Shown in pieces: positions 7,578-17,684 of a stretch of DNA of 56,221 nt. The stretch spans positions 1-56,221 of the forward strand of contig JAUSMW010000261.1 in NCBI GenBank assembly GCA_030645815.1, in the 5' to 3' direction. The stretch's first letter is position 1, and the number at the start of each line of letters is the position of its first letter. This stretch comes from Candidatus Saccharimonadota bacterium (GTDB taxonomy: Bacteria > Patescibacteriota > Saccharimonadia > Saccharimonadales > Saccharimonadaceae). The notes beneath the pieces were generated by a model. The model did not search any database and was not told where the DNA came from. It saw only the letters and a list, made by a program, of their open reading frames with translations. The position numbers were made by a program, and so were the translations under genes.

Positions 7578-9139
7578 CTTCTAAAGTACTAGGCGCAGAG
7601 TTACATGATGTGCTTAATCCGTATGGCAAGCGCAAAGCAGGTACGTCAAAGGAGAAAATTTCCTTTGGGCGGCCAGCGATGGCGGAGAAACAAAAAAAGA
7701 GTAGCCAGTCCACGGCGGAAGGTGTTGCCAGTGGACATGCAGAAGTCATGGTTAAAATTACCAAGTTTAGTAAAGGTGCTAAAGCTGCCCGTGCTCATTT
7801 GCTCTACATCAGTCGAAATATGCAGCTCGAAATAGAAAATCAAGCGGCGGAAAAATTGCATTACAAGGATGATATTAAAGATGTAATCAATGAATGGAGC
7901 AGGACAATCAACGACGAAAAAGCGAAGGAAAATACCAGAACCGCAATGCATATGATGCTCTCGATGCCACCTGGCACAGATCCAGGAGCAGTGAAGAATG
8001 GCGCGCGCGAATTTGCGCATGAACTATTTGCGGCCAATCATGATTATCTTTTTGTACTGCACACCGACAAGAAACACCCACATGTCCATCTTGTAGTGCG
8101 AACATTAGGACACGATGGAAAGCGCTTAAATCCGCGTAAGGCAGACTTAATGGAGTATAGGCAGGTTTTCGCAGCTCAAATGCGTAGGCAGGGTGTGGAC
8201 GCTGTTGCGAGCGTCCGGCAAGGTCGGGGTAATGTTCAAAAAGCAGATCATTCACCTATTGAGCAAATGGGTAAGCGTCTAAAAAAATCGCCTGATGCGG
8301 TTCAAAAGCATTCAGTCATTCTTGATAAACGCCAAGCAGAGGCCGTGGGTGAATTGATTGATGCTAAACACAACAAACAACCACCTGAAAAACCATGGAT
8401 AGACAAAATCGCGGAAAAGAGAAATACCGTCGTTGATGCATGGAAGAATTTTTCAACATCTTTGGCGTCATTACCGGCCCCAATTAAGCGGATTTCTATC
8501 AACGAAATTCGATCAGGCGTAATTGATAATAGAAGAAAGGCACAAGTCTATGCAGAAAACAGAACTAAAGAGCTACACGATAAACAACGACCAGAGGGAC
8601 GAGGATGGAGTAATCACGCTGATCGAGGTGCCAATCTACATCAGTCCGATTATCGCGTCTCTGGAAGAGTCGGCAAGACCACTACCACAACCAGCTTGCG
8701 CAGTATGCCCAGCGTCAATGTGGTATATCACAGGGGAAGAGCTGAAATGCTATTGCTCAAGGATGCACACGCTAATGTGGGAAGCCTCCGGCACGCCAAT
8801 ACTGGAATGCGACGGTCGAGTACACGCGATGGAACAATACTTAGCCGAAATAAAAGAAACGGCGACGGACGAATAACCGTTGACGACGTGAGATTGTATG
8901 TTGAACGACTTGAGAAGAAACCTATTCTCACAAGAAATGAAGAACTAAAGAGCAAATTGCGTGAGCAATTTACTCTGGGTAAAGAGCAATTTGGCACGAC
9001 GAATAAGGTATCAATTGAAGTAGGATCTAAGCAAAATAATAAGCCAATGGCTGAGCCCAATAAGACAGCCACAGAAAAATCAGGTAAGAAGCAAACACGA
9101 AACGAATCACCTTTGAAAAACAATCAAAAATCAAGATGA
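7574..9139 (+). CDS. MOBP-type (TraI/VirD2-like) relaxase
   Basis: ARAHLLYISRN, HPHVHLVVRTLGHDGKRLNPRKADLMEYRQVFAAQMR; HxH metal motif. Confidence 0.88.
   Translation: MTSKVLGAELHDVLNPYGKRKAGTSKEKISFGRPAMAEKQKKSSQSTAEGVASGHAEVMVKITKFSKGAKAARAHLLYISRNMQLEIENQAAEKLHYKDDIKDVINEWSRTINDEKAKENTRTAMHMMLSMPPGTDPGAVKNGAREFAHELFAANHDYLFVLHTDKKHPHVHLVVRTLGHDGKRLNPRKADLMEYRQVFAAQMRRQGVDAVASVRQGRGNVQKADHSPIEQMGKRLKKSPDAVQKHSVILDKRQAEAVGELIDAKHNKQPPEKPWIDKIAEKRNTVVDAWKNFSTSLASLPAPIKRISINEIRSGVIDNRRKAQVYAENRTKELHDKQRPEGRGWSNHADRGANLHQSDYRVSGRVGKTTTTTSLRSMPSVNVVYHRGRAEMLLLKDAHANVGSLRHANTGMRRSSTRDGTILSRNKRNGDGRITVDDVRLYVERLEKKPILTRNEELKSKLREQFTLGKEQFGTTNKVSIEVGSKQNNKPMAEPNKTATEKSGKKQTRNESPLKNNQKSR
8550..8876 (+). 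CDS. TraH-like Cys-rich protein encoded out of frame inside the relaxase gene
   Basis: CAVCPASMWYITGEELKCYCSRMHTLMW...ILECDGR; RBS agaaagg 9 nt before ATG at 8550. Confidence 0.7.
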   Translation: MQKTELKSYTINNDQRDEDGVITLIEVPIYISPIIASLEESARPLPQPACAVCPASMWYITGEELKCYCSRMHTLMWEASGTPILECDGRVHAMEQYLAEIKETATDE

Positions 9140-10162
9140 TTGGAGTTAATTATGAGTGATGAAAAAACGAGCGGCCAGAAGACATATCCTGGCCTTGATC
9201 GCCAACAAATGCGCAAGGTGGAATCTGAGCGCATAAGAGAAATACCGTTGGTACAGGTATTTGTAGCAATGGGGTGTGAACAAGATCCTAAAGACCCCTT
9301 CCAGTGGCGCACCGCAAATCGGGAGAGGATCACAACTGGCGACCGGAAGAAGGCAAGTCAAAAATTCTTCAATCACGATAAAAATGTAGGTGGATACGGT
9401 GCAATAGATCTGGCAATGCAGCTTGGTAATATGCGCTACAACGAAGCACTTACCTGGCTAGGTTCTGAAACTGGAAAAATGGAAGTGGTCGCCACGGCGA
9501 TCAAGGTTGCCAAGCGTCAGGCGGTGAAGAGCGTGGCTAAAGAAACATCGCCGCCACCAGCTGAGGAGAAACATTGGCCGCAAGTCAGAAAATACCTACT
9601 CATCGAGCGGCAATTGAGTGGTGAGCTGGTTGACAAAATGCATCTGGAAGGCAAGATCTACGCGGATCAGTTTCGTAACGCAGTTTTTCTCTCATACGAT
9701 GGTAAGAGTGCTGAATTGCGTGGTACCGGTAAGGTAACTTATCACGGATTGCGCGGTGTTGAAAAACAACCCTTTGGTATTAAAGCTATCGACAACGCTG
9801 CCGGCGTTGCCTTTACTGAGTCTGCCATCGAGGCTGCAAGCTTGCGCGAGCTAGGTTTTAAAGGATACGTCCTGGGCTTTGCCGGTCAATCAAAAGAAAA
9901 GGCCGGTGAATTTGCGTGTTATTTTCATGAAAAAGGTTGGACTGTTCTTAGTGCTTATAACAATGATTCGTCAGGCGAAACCATGGCAAAGAATCTGGCC
10001 GCGAGCCTGGAGGGGAAGCAGGTACCAGAACGCATGATTCCGATAACAAAAGACTGGAACGACGACCTGAAAATTCAAAAGCAACAAGCTCCGTCCTCTA
10101 CTGGGGAAAAGAAATTGGAAAGTACAAAAACGACTGCCAAGGAATCGTCACTAGCTCAATAG
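9140..10162 (+). CDS. DUF3991/Toprim-domain (TraC/primase-like) protein
   Basis: GGYGAIDLAMQL...YNEALTWL, then VAFTESAIEAASLRELG Toprim_2-like segment; follows relaxase. Confidence 0.7.
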   Translation: MELIMSDEKTSGQKTYPGLDRQQMRKVESERIREIPLVQVFVAMGCEQDPKDPFQWRTANRERITTGDRKKASQKFFNHDKNVGGYGAIDLAMQLGNMRYNEALTWLGSETGKMEVVATAIKVAKRQAVKSVAKETSPPPAEEKHWPQVRKYLLIERQLSGELVDKMHLEGKIYADQFRNAVFLSYDGKSAELRGTGKVTYHGLRGVEKQPFGIKAIDNAAGVAFTESAIEAASLRELGFKGYVLGFAGQSKEKAGEFACYFHEKGWTVLSAYNNDSSGETMAKNLAASLEGKQVPERMIPITKDWNDDLKIQKQQAPSSTGEKKLESTKTTAKESSLAQ

Positions 10163-10227
10163 CTAAATAAATTAAATTTTTTTTAAAAATCATGTAAACG
10201 TTTCTGTTGATGAAGCGTTATATAATA

Positions 10228-10249
10228 AAGTAAATAAAATTCTTTACTT
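10228..10249. promoter_or_regulatory. Operator-like inverted repeat AAGTAAA-TAAAATTC-TTTACTT
   Basis: 20/22 match to 2501-2522, next to TATAAT upstream of the lipoprotein gene. Confidence 0.75.
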
Positions 10250-10319
10250 AAATTTAAAAGAAATTTAAGTCTACCAATAGCTCAGTACAATAATTTTATA
10301 AACTAAATCAAGGCGATAT

Positions 10320-11339
10320 ATGAATACTAAACTTTTCGCAATCTCTGTACTAACGGCTTCACTTTTATCTGCATGCGGCGGCGGTGGCTCCGCCTCGTCA
10401 ACTCCGCCAGTTTCCCAATCGTGTACGAATGGTGCTACGGATTATCCTACTTGCACACCTGGGGTAACGCCTGAAAGCTTGCAAACTACAGTGCCAGTCC
10501 CGAGTTACGCGCAAGGTACTGAAGAAATCGTAGCTTTTGATGAATTCAATAATTTTCGTGTAAGTATGCGACTGGGTAAAGTTGCGGAAAGTTTTCCTCT
10601 TAGTACTTCATCAAAAAATCATGCGGTTTATGTAGTCACGTATCAGTCATTTACTCACACTGAGGACCCCAATAAACTAGGATTTACAGGGATAACGCCA
10701 AATGATCGCGCGCTTTTTGCTGGATACAGTGGCGGCAATGTTGGTGAAATGATTGGTGGATCTGGCGGCTCTATTGGTGTCAGAGGATTGATGAATACAC
10801 TTTATCATCGTGACGGCATCACAACGCAACAAGTTACCGATATCGGAATTTCTTTTAATCCGGCATGGAGTGCGCCGCTTGTGATTGAAAATGGTTTGGG
10901 GAAAGGACAACATAATGCGTCGAATTTCTTGACTATGTATCCGGTTGATGGCCAGGTTGATGTTCCGCTTGTTATGTATCCAGAAACACCAAATCCTCTG
11001 CCTGACCTCGATTTATATAGTGCAGATTACGTGACCAAGACAAGTTCACCAGTTTCGTTCTATAGCGTTGCTGGATCTACTCTTTCGGTATCAAGTTTTA
11101 CAATTACTGAAAATGGACAATCTTTACCGCTCGATATGCGCTTGATTACATTTTCAAATGATACTAATAAAATGCTTCAACCGCATGTAGCTCATTTGGT
11201 CGGCAAGGCACCTTTTAAACAAAACACTAAATACAACGTTAGCTTTGCTGGTTCTGTTAATGGAGCATCAGTAGCCAAGACTTGGAGTTTCATCACTGGC
11301 ACTTCGTTGAATATTGGTGGCGGTGCAAAAAAGCCTTAA
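10320..11339 (+). CDS. Large lipoprotein with CTNGATDYPTCTPG linker
   Basis: Lipobox LLSACGGGG; 339 aa. Confidence 0.7.
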   Translation: MNTKLFAISVLTASLLSACGGGGSASSTPPVSQSCTNGATDYPTCTPGVTPESLQTTVPVPSYAQGTEEIVAFDEFNNFRVSMRLGKVAESFPLSTSSKNHAVYVVTYQSFTHTEDPNKLGFTGITPNDRALFAGYSGGNVGEMIGGSGGSIGVRGLMNTLYHRDGITTQQVTDIGISFNPAWSAPLVIENGLGKGQHNASNFLTMYPVDGQVDVPLVMYPETPNPLPDLDLYSADYVTKTSSPVSFYSVAGSTLSVSSFTITENGQSLPLDMRLITFSNDTNKMLQPHVAHLVGKAPFKQNTKYNVSFAGSVNGASVAKTWSFITGTSLNIGGGAKKP

Positions 11340-11365
11340 AATTCTTTGAGAAGTTTTACACAAAT

Positions 11366-11395
11366 AAAAAGCCCGAAATAATTCGGGCTTTTTTT
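11366..11395. terminator. Bidirectional intrinsic terminator between convergent genes
   Basis: AAAAAGCCCGAA ATAA TTCGGGCTTTTTTT. Confidence 0.9.
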
Positions 11396-11424
11396 GTTTT
11401 GGTAAATATTAATACGCCAATATA

Positions 11425-12654
11425 TTAAAGTGCAAAATCTACACTGTAAGGTGCGCAAGTACCAACACGATAAGTGTGAATTCTTGTTACGGGATACGAA
11501 AAAGTAATACCATATTCATCCGTTACAGATATCGTCTCAACGGTTGTATACGGTGTAGGACATGTATTTGGTCTTGTTTGAACCACGGCAGACAATGCAC
11601 CAATAACTTGTTCTCCACCGAGGACAACATAAGTTCCACAATCGTAACCTTGCATTACACAACTAAATGCTAACGATTTACCTTCATCAGTAGTGTAATA
11701 AGCAGCTTCACACTGATTTCGGCCAGCTCCAAACGCATCGTAGGAGTATCCATTCGGACACATACGAACAACAGGAAATGTACAGGTAGGATAGTTTGTC
11801 GCCCCATTTGCACATACAGGCGGCGGAAAACTACATGTAGGGAAGTTGGTAGCACCGTTGGCGCAGCTTGGCGGTACGACAGGCGGTACGACAGGCGGAA
11901 TGGCGCAAGTACTACTTACATCTACCCATGGCGAGTAATCGTAACCACCAGCCGCAAGTTCGGTCTTGGTTCGCTTTTGAACTATCACGCCAGACTGCGG
12001 CGCTGGGCATGGAATTGTTTGTGTCTCATCGCTTGAAAAGATATTTAAGCTTTTATTTGATGGAAGCCAATCCGCCGCAATCACCACTGCCGGAACTGCA
12101 CCCAAGGGATTTGAAATCAACGCATTATTCTTAGATAACTTAGCATCATTATTTGCGGAATTAGTCCAACCATAGCCGTTGATCGCCAAGGCGATGTCTG
12201 ATGCCATTTTGGGGCTGGGTTGACCCGCATTATCTTTGGTTCCAGTGGTCGGAATAACCTTGATTGCTAAAACGCAGTTGGCTAAAGGACAGGTAGCCGG
12301 TTCGTATTCAAGGGTGACAGTTAGATTTCCACCTAAAAACGCTGGCAATTCTTCTTGATAATCTTTACTCAAAAAACCAGCAGCCTTAAGTTCAGATAAC
12401 GTCGGAGTCAAATATTGGGCAAAACCCGCTACCGGTAGCTTTGAAAGGATATTATTTTGGTTTTTTACAGAAAATCTTCTTGCTGCGTCTAAGACTGTAC
12501 TGTACTGCGATCCTCTGGCCTTCGCACTATAGCCCTGAGTAAATGCCTTTGTTGAGTAACCAACAGCACCAACAAGTACGCCTACAACAACAACGCTGAG
12601 TAGTGCGTCAACTAACGATAAACCATGCTGCCTATTTTTAAATGGATAATTCAT
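11425..12654 (-). CDS. pilV: PilV-like minor type IV pilin/tip adhesin
   Basis: NRQHG|LSLVDALLSVVVVGVLVG prepilin-like N-terminus; end of pil cluster; C-terminal CANGATNYPTCTFP repeats. Confidence 0.7.
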   Translation of the reverse strand: MNYPFKNRQHGLSLVDALLSVVVVGVLVGAVGYSTKAFTQGYSAKARGSQYSTVLDAARRFSVKNQNNILSKLPVAGFAQYLTPTLSELKAAGFLSKDYQEELPAFLGGNLTVTLEYEPATCPLANCVLAIKVIPTTGTKDNAGQPSPKMASDIALAINGYGWTNSANNDAKLSKNNALISNPLGAVPAVVIAADWLPSNKSLNIFSSDETQTIPCPAPQSGVIVQKRTKTELAAGGYDYSPWVDVSSTCAIPPVVPPVVPPSCANGATNFPTCSFPPPVCANGATNYPTCTFPVVRMCPNGYSYDAFGAGRNQCEAAYYTTDEGKSLAFSCVMQGYDCGTYVVLGGEQVIGALSAVVQTRPNTCPTPYTTVETISVTDEYGITFSYPVTRIHTYRVGTCAPYSVDFAL

Positions 12655-12687
12655 ATATTCCCTTGTTGAAGTGTTCTTGATGACTAA

Positions 12688-13245
12688 TTATGCGGATACA
12701 AAAATACTGCCTGCTACGATTGCAGGAAAATTTCCTGCTGGATTTGCTACTTGATTACTCGAATTTCCAATTACCGAGGGAGAATTTTCGGTGCTACAAA
12801 AACCTATTTCACCTAAATTACTTGCGACTTCACAAGCGAACCGGCTATCAACACTTCCATTGTTAATTACGCCGCTTTGCGTATAGACAAAACCACTAAT
12901 TGCCCCAGTTGGCGCGACGGTCAATATGGTCTTAAACTGCGATCCAAATGGAGTAGTGCTTGATACACCCAGGGTCAAATACTGTTGGCTTTGCAATTCA
13001 GTGAGAGTGGGAGCCGTAGGAACCGCAATACCATCAATTCGATAGCCTTTTTGAAGGGACACTTTATTCTTGGCGGCGTAATACTGAAGACTGGCCGTTA
13101 CTGTTTTAAGTGCATTTGCATTAGTGGTTCTCGATGTCGTTACTAAAGAATATTGAACGAGTCTTACTACAACAAAAACAATACCAAAAAAAGCAAGAGC
13201 CATAACGATTGCAAGTATTAATGCCTCACCACGTTGTTTTTTCAT
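12688..13245 (-). CDS. Pilin-like membrane-anchored protein (start at 13245 after AGGAGA)
   Basis: KKQRGEALILAIVMALAFFGIVFVVVRL N-terminus; lacks Glu5. Confidence 0.6.
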   Translation of the reverse strand: MKKQRGEALILAIVMALAFFGIVFVVVRLVQYSLVTTSRTTNANALKTVTASLQYYAAKNKVSLQKGYRIDGIAVPTAPTLTELQSQQYLTLGVSSTTPFGSQFKTILTVAPTGAISGFVYTQSGVINNGSVDSRFACEVASNLGEIGFCSTENSPSVIGNSSNQVANPAGNFPAIVAGSIFVSA

Positions 13246-13256
13246 TGGTCGTTCTC

Positions 13257-13829
13257 CTAAGTTGGTGCGGGTAGATAAGCGATAGCGCAAGCAAGAGCAG
13301 GGCTACTAAATGGGCTACCAATACCCTTAAATGTTGATCCATTTAACGTAGCTGTATCCAGCGGAGACGTTGATACTCCGCTTGGTGTGGCTAAGGCGAT
13401 CTTTGCTGCTAGGGAAAAGGAATCCTTACCATTTTCTTGAATCGTCTTGTTATCGCAAACAATTCCGGTGAGATCATTACTAACGCCGCGCCTTACAACA
13501 ATTAATAAATTTCCCCCTGATGGTGTATTGCCGGAAAACGTTGGAGGAAAAAAACCTTTACTAATTAACTCAGTGACGGTCGGTGAGAGAGGATCTGCAA
13601 AGCCTGGCGCGGAGCCAAAAGACACAATACTTTCGCCATTTTTTACAAAGTACCTATTAACTCCTTCAACCGCTGCTGTCAGAATAACTCGTTCCCTGTA
13701 AACCAAATTTGATTGATTTACAAACCGTGCAATAGCCACTGCCACCAAGGTAATAACCATCAATATAGCCAATACAATAATGGATTCAATAATGAGGTTA
13801 CCACGTTGGCGACAGCGATCTTTTAGCAT
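13257..13829 (-). CDS. Minor type IV pilin
   Basis: RQRG|NLIIESIIVLAILMVITLVAVAIARF with Glu5. Confidence 0.65.
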   Translation of the reverse strand: MLKDRCRQRGNLIIESIIVLAILMVITLVAVAIARFVNQSNLVYRERVILTAAVEGVNRYFVKNGESIVSFGSAPGFADPLSPTVTELISKGFFPPTFSGNTPSGGNLLIVVRRGVSNDLTGIVCDNKTIQENGKDSFSLAAKIALATPSGVSTSPLDTATLNGSTFKGIGSPFSSPALACAIAYLPAPT

Positions 13830-13851
13830 GATTTTTTAAGAAAAGAGATTA

Positions 13852-14409
13852 TTAATTAGGTTTGATTTTGCCGCTTGTTACCGCAACTGATTCAGCTGAG
13901 GCACATGCTGTTGCGAGCGCCGGAGCATCAACTGAGCCACCAAAAGCTTTGATAACCGTTCCTGCAACGTCAATTGTATCGACGCTATCGGCTATGCTAC
14001 TTACGAAAAATGAACACGCTTTTTTCGCTACTGAACCATCGGTATAAAGAAGTGTGTTATTAGCTAGCCCGTTTGTTGTTCCTGGTGCGACTGTAACTTG
14101 CCCACCAAAAACGTTGCTAATAGTTCCTGCACCACCAGCCAAATATTTCTTGTCGATGATAGATTCTTTGGCTATACCGGCAGTGGAGGTGCCAGCGTAA
14201 GACGGTGTTCCGTTGTAGACCGTTTGAATGTTGGTCATGTGTGCCAAAGTGGAATTTGCGCCCCTATATGCGTTAACGATAGCGCTCGCATATCCACTGA
14301 GAAGAAAAATAAAGGCAAGAACCCCAAGAATAATACCGATGACTATCAAGAGTTCGATAATGCCAAGACCTGCTTGATGTTTGATGCTTTTAAAATTACG
14401 TGATTTCAT
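13852..14409 (-). CDS. pilS: PilS-like major type IV pilin
   Basis: KHQAG|LGIIELLIVIGIILGVLAF with Glu5; small C-terminal pilin domain. Confidence 0.75.
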   Translation of the reverse strand: MKSRNFKSIKHQAGLGIIELLIVIGIILGVLAFIFLLSGYASAIVNAYRGANSTLAHMTNIQTVYNGTPSYAGTSTAGIAKESIIDKKYLAGGAGTISNVFGGQVTVAPGTTNGLANNTLLYTDGSVAKKACSFFVSSIADSVDTIDVAGTVIKAFGGSVDAPALATACASAESVAVTSGKIKPN

Positions 14410-14464
14410 ATTAGACCTTTCAGATGATTAAAAAATTACTACAGATAAAACGAACTACTACTAC

Positions 14465-15538
14465 TTACATATTGATGCCCGATTTTCTGAGCATTGCCAA
14501 GATAATTAACGCTACACTAGAGATAAGGATTAGAACAATAACCCCGACCGCTGCCATTAAAAATTCCTTGATTTTTGGACTTAATTCAGTCAAATCCCTC
14601 ACCACAATATCCATGGCCTCAGTAGCAATTTCTTCAAGCTGAGTGTGCCAATCCGTCCATCTTGTGTAGTTTGCGATTAAGTCGCCCAGCTCTCGATTAA
14701 ACAACCCTGTACTAACAAGAACACGTCCAAAATCTGATGCTCTGGCATCGAGGGCTAGTAACATAGTTCCGATGTGACTGCGAATATATGGTGTCGCATG
14801 ACGTTGAATTCGTTCTAGAGCATCGCGTGGCGCAATTTCCGCCGTGGTGAGGAAAGATAGATTCATGAGAAAGAGCGCGCATTGTAAATCTCTATATTTT
14901 CCATAGAGAGGCGTTTTTTCCAGCACGGTTCTGAATTTGCCCGTCCATTTTGGAAGCGATGCCTTCCAAATAAACACCGCAATAAGTCCAAACACACTAC
15001 CAAAAGACACCAATTCTTTAGCAAAGTGCGCCACGCTGGCAACAGCTCTCGGATATGCTCCCCAGTCAGATCTAGGTACGCTTTCTGAAAGAATTGGAAA
15101 GAAGTAGCCGTCAACAAAAAGAATGACAAAAAATAGAATGACACTTGGAAATACAATACTCATAAACGCACTGCGAATTGATTTCGCCATTTCTTGCACT
15201 TGTTTAGTGACGCGTGCCAGGAAGCGCAAACCGGATGCTAGATTCTGTGTCTCTTCAGCAGATGCAATCAAAGTTCTCTCGCTCTCTTCAACTGTTCCTT
15301 TCATTGCTAGTGCAAGGCGACCGGCTTTGACTTCAAATCTTTTTACCCATTCAAGATAGACTGGCTCTAATTCGCTTTGGCGCATCTTCGCAATTTTTAG
15401 TAAATTTTCGATTTCCGATTTCGGATCTGATTCGTGTTCAAGGGCAAAGGCAAGTTGCGAATAAACTGAGGCGCGGCGCTTCAAGAAAGCACCTCTTGCC
15501 AATGAAAATTTAATTTTTTGAGTGAGCTTATCAAGCAT
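14465..15538 (-). CDS. pilR: PilR-like inner-membrane platform protein (T2SS F family)
   Basis: Multiple TM segments; follows the ATPase gene. Confidence 0.75.
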   Translation of the reverse strand: MLDKLTQKIKFSLARGAFLKRRASVYSQLAFALEHESDPKSEIENLLKIAKMRQSELEPVYLEWVKRFEVKAGRLALAMKGTVEESERTLIASAEETQNLASGLRFLARVTKQVQEMAKSIRSAFMSIVFPSVILFFVILFVDGYFFPILSESVPRSDWGAYPRAVASVAHFAKELVSFGSVFGLIAVFIWKASLPKWTGKFRTVLEKTPLYGKYRDLQCALFLMNLSFLTTAEIAPRDALERIQRHATPYIRSHIGTMLLALDARASDFGRVLVSTGLFNRELGDLIANYTRWTDWHTQLEEIATEAMDIVVRDLTELSPKIKEFLMAAVGVIVLILISSVALIILAMLRKSGINM

Positions 15539-17162
15539 GTTTCTGAACCTCTACTAAGGTTGGTTTGTTCCTGATGACTGTTGGCATAAAATCAGACAAT
15601 GTACCTATCTCAAGCTCAACATCGCGAATATCGATCTTTCCCTGAAATATTTGATAAAGCGCATTTCCTATCAAGGGCTTACCTTTTATGTCTTCTTCGG
15701 TAACGTGTGTAGTACATTGAGCGCGCCAATAGTCCAATGCCTCATAATCCTGTTCTTTCGCCATGAGCCGCATAAAATGTTCATCTGGTTCGATAATTTC
15801 GATGATTGGTATCCTTCCGTTGATGCCACCACGACACTTATTGCAGCCAGCATCATTTCTAATTCGGACGGCTTCAATGGGGACTTCGAGTCGCCTCAAT
15901 TGTTCTACATAGTAACTATCAAGATTCTCTTCAGTGGCATGCAATTTACATTCGCAAAGTAATGGAACAAGTCTTTGGTGAAACATCATTGAGATCTTTG
16001 ATGTTTTGCAAACGGCACTTCTTTTGAGCTGAATATCCTCATCACAAAGACGTTCAATAATGTCGAATGCGCTGTTTGTGTGTGTCGTTGTAAAGACCTT
16101 CGAGCCAGTCCCTTGAGCAGTATTAAACATCTTACCCATTTCATGATCGCGAATTTCGCCTACCAACAATTTATCCGGCCCAATGCGAAGAACGGCTTTC
16201 GTTGCCTGTATGTATCCAATTTTTTCAACATTAATACGAGTAATTCCATACTGGTTGTATTCAACTGGATCTTCAACAGTCAGTACGTAAGCATTGCGTT
16301 CTGATTTCTCGCGGTGCAAGAGGCAATATAAGGTCGTCGTTTTGCCAGCGCCAACAGGCCCAGTCGCTATAACGGCACCTTCTTTTTTGCGCGAAACACG
16401 TTTGAGTGCTTTTACTGCTGAGGGAGGTAAATTAATATCTTCAAGCGTAGGTACAACACCTTTAACGCCTTGCGCCTGAACGCGTAAAGAAACGTCGTAA
16501 CCGCCATCGGCTTCAGGGACGCTTTTATACCGAAGCTTGTACTTGGAACCATCGATGGTTCGCATAATCGTGCAGCCTTGGTCGATGATCGTCGGAGAAA
16601 ACGATGTTTTTCCTTTTTCGTGAGAATTTTTGTCAACGAGATTGGTGAATAAATGTCCAACAATGTCATCTCCAAGTTTTCCCGAGATCGACTCAATGTG
16701 GTAGAGCCTGCCATCAATTTTATGAGTGATGGCGCAAGTATCCAGAATTGGTCGAATGTGAAATCGTAAGTCTGAAGCCTTGTTCTTGATGGCTAACGCA
16801 AGCAACGAATCAAAATACGTGGTATTCGTATTATTTTTTTCGTCGCCATTGGATGAAACAAATTCATCTTGTTCTGTCAGGTGATATTTCGCACGTATCT
16901 CGCTAGTCGTAGATTCTATGATTTTGTATTCCCAGGAATCTCTATGTAATCTCGCCAAAATAGCTTGAAAATTCCTTTCTTTTTGAAAATGCTCACTCAC
17001 ATAAACAATGGCAATTTTTTCGGAAACTGCTTCAACGGCCACATTTGGTAAATGTCCTGGTCTAATCACGATTTCTGCGTCTTGTTCGGCACCAGTCACC
17101 AAGTACGGAAACTGTCTCTCGGTCTTAGTGCTAAACAATAATTTGAGAATACTTTTTATCAT
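15531..17162 (-). CDS. pilQ: PilQ-like type IV pilus assembly ATPase
   Basis: IATGPVGAGKTTTLYCLLH (Walker A), LLVGEIRDHEMGKMFNTAQGTGSKVFTTTHTNSA (Walker B/His box). Confidence 0.9.
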   Translation of the reverse strand: MIKSILKLLFSTKTERQFPYLVTGAEQDAEIVIRPGHLPNVAVEAVSEKIAIVYVSEHFQKERNFQAILARLHRDSWEYKIIESTTSEIRAKYHLTEQDEFVSSNGDEKNNTNTTYFDSLLALAIKNKASDLRFHIRPILDTCAITHKIDGRLYHIESISGKLGDDIVGHLFTNLVDKNSHEKGKTSFSPTIIDQGCTIMRTIDGSKYKLRYKSVPEADGGYDVSLRVQAQGVKGVVPTLEDINLPPSAVKALKRVSRKKEGAVIATGPVGAGKTTTLYCLLHREKSERNAYVLTVEDPVEYNQYGITRINVEKIGYIQATKAVLRIGPDKLLVGEIRDHEMGKMFNTAQGTGSKVFTTTHTNSAFDIIERLCDEDIQLKRSAVCKTSKISMMFHQRLVPLLCECKLHATEENLDSYYVEQLRRLEVPIEAVRIRNDAGCNKCRGGINGRIPIIEIIEPDEHFMRLMAKEQDYEALDYWRAQCTTHVTEEDIKGKPLIGNALYQIFQGKIDIRDVELEIGTLSDFMPTVIRNKPTLVEVQKHA

Positions 17163-17165
17163 AAA

Positions 17166-17684
17166 TTACTCGATATCAAACACGATGGTTTTTGAGCACT
17201 TGGCTTTGCTGTTCGAGGATAGTTTGAGGCAAATACTGTCTTTCTCGACAGTGCTAACGATGTACTTTAAAACAGGGCTTCCTACTTTGACTTTGGTAGT
17301 AATTCCATTCACCCTGATAAGCGCGCCGTATTCACCCTCTACCAAAGCTGTTCTGATCAGTTCAATTTCTTTTTTCTGTTTACGGCGAACCGATAAACCA
17401 GAGCCAACACCGGCGCGCAAATCGTAATTACCACGTTCATCGATAACCCGTATTGCATTAGCGTCATTTATAGTGCCAACTGGTGAACCAGGCTGGACTT
17501 GACCTGGCTTGATTAGATTTCCAGATGGTGTTTTTCCAGCTTCGGAAAGTGGCACTGTTAATTCAAGTGGAGCTGAAGACGCGACGATTGGTGACGCAGG
17601 AGCGGTCGGTGCGGTCTGGGCAAATGCAATGCTCGTGAGTGCAGATAACAAAAGCGACTTAATAATGAAGTTTTTAGTAAGCAT
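17166..17684 (-). CDS. pilP: PilP-like pilus biogenesis protein
   Basis: Signal peptide; gene order between pilO and pilQ. Confidence 0.65.
   Translation of the reverse strand: MLTKNFIIKSLLLSALTSIAFAQTAPTAPASPIVASSAPLELTVPLSEAGKTPSGNLIKPGQVQPGSPVGTINDANAIRVIDERGNYDLRAGVGSGLSVRRKQKKEIELIRTALVEGEYGALIRVNGITTKVKVGSPVLKYIVSTVEKDSICLKLSSNSKAKCSKTIVFDIE

Noticed and set aside
8001-8016. GGCGCGCGCGAATTTGC as a ninth palindrome copy
   Set aside because: Flanks do not match CTTTC/GAAAG; within conserved relaxase coding sequence.
11425-12654. Shufflon at the pilV 3' end
   Set aside because: No inverted sfx-like repeats seen and no adjacent Rci-type recombinase; the tyrosine recombinase is about 36 kb away.
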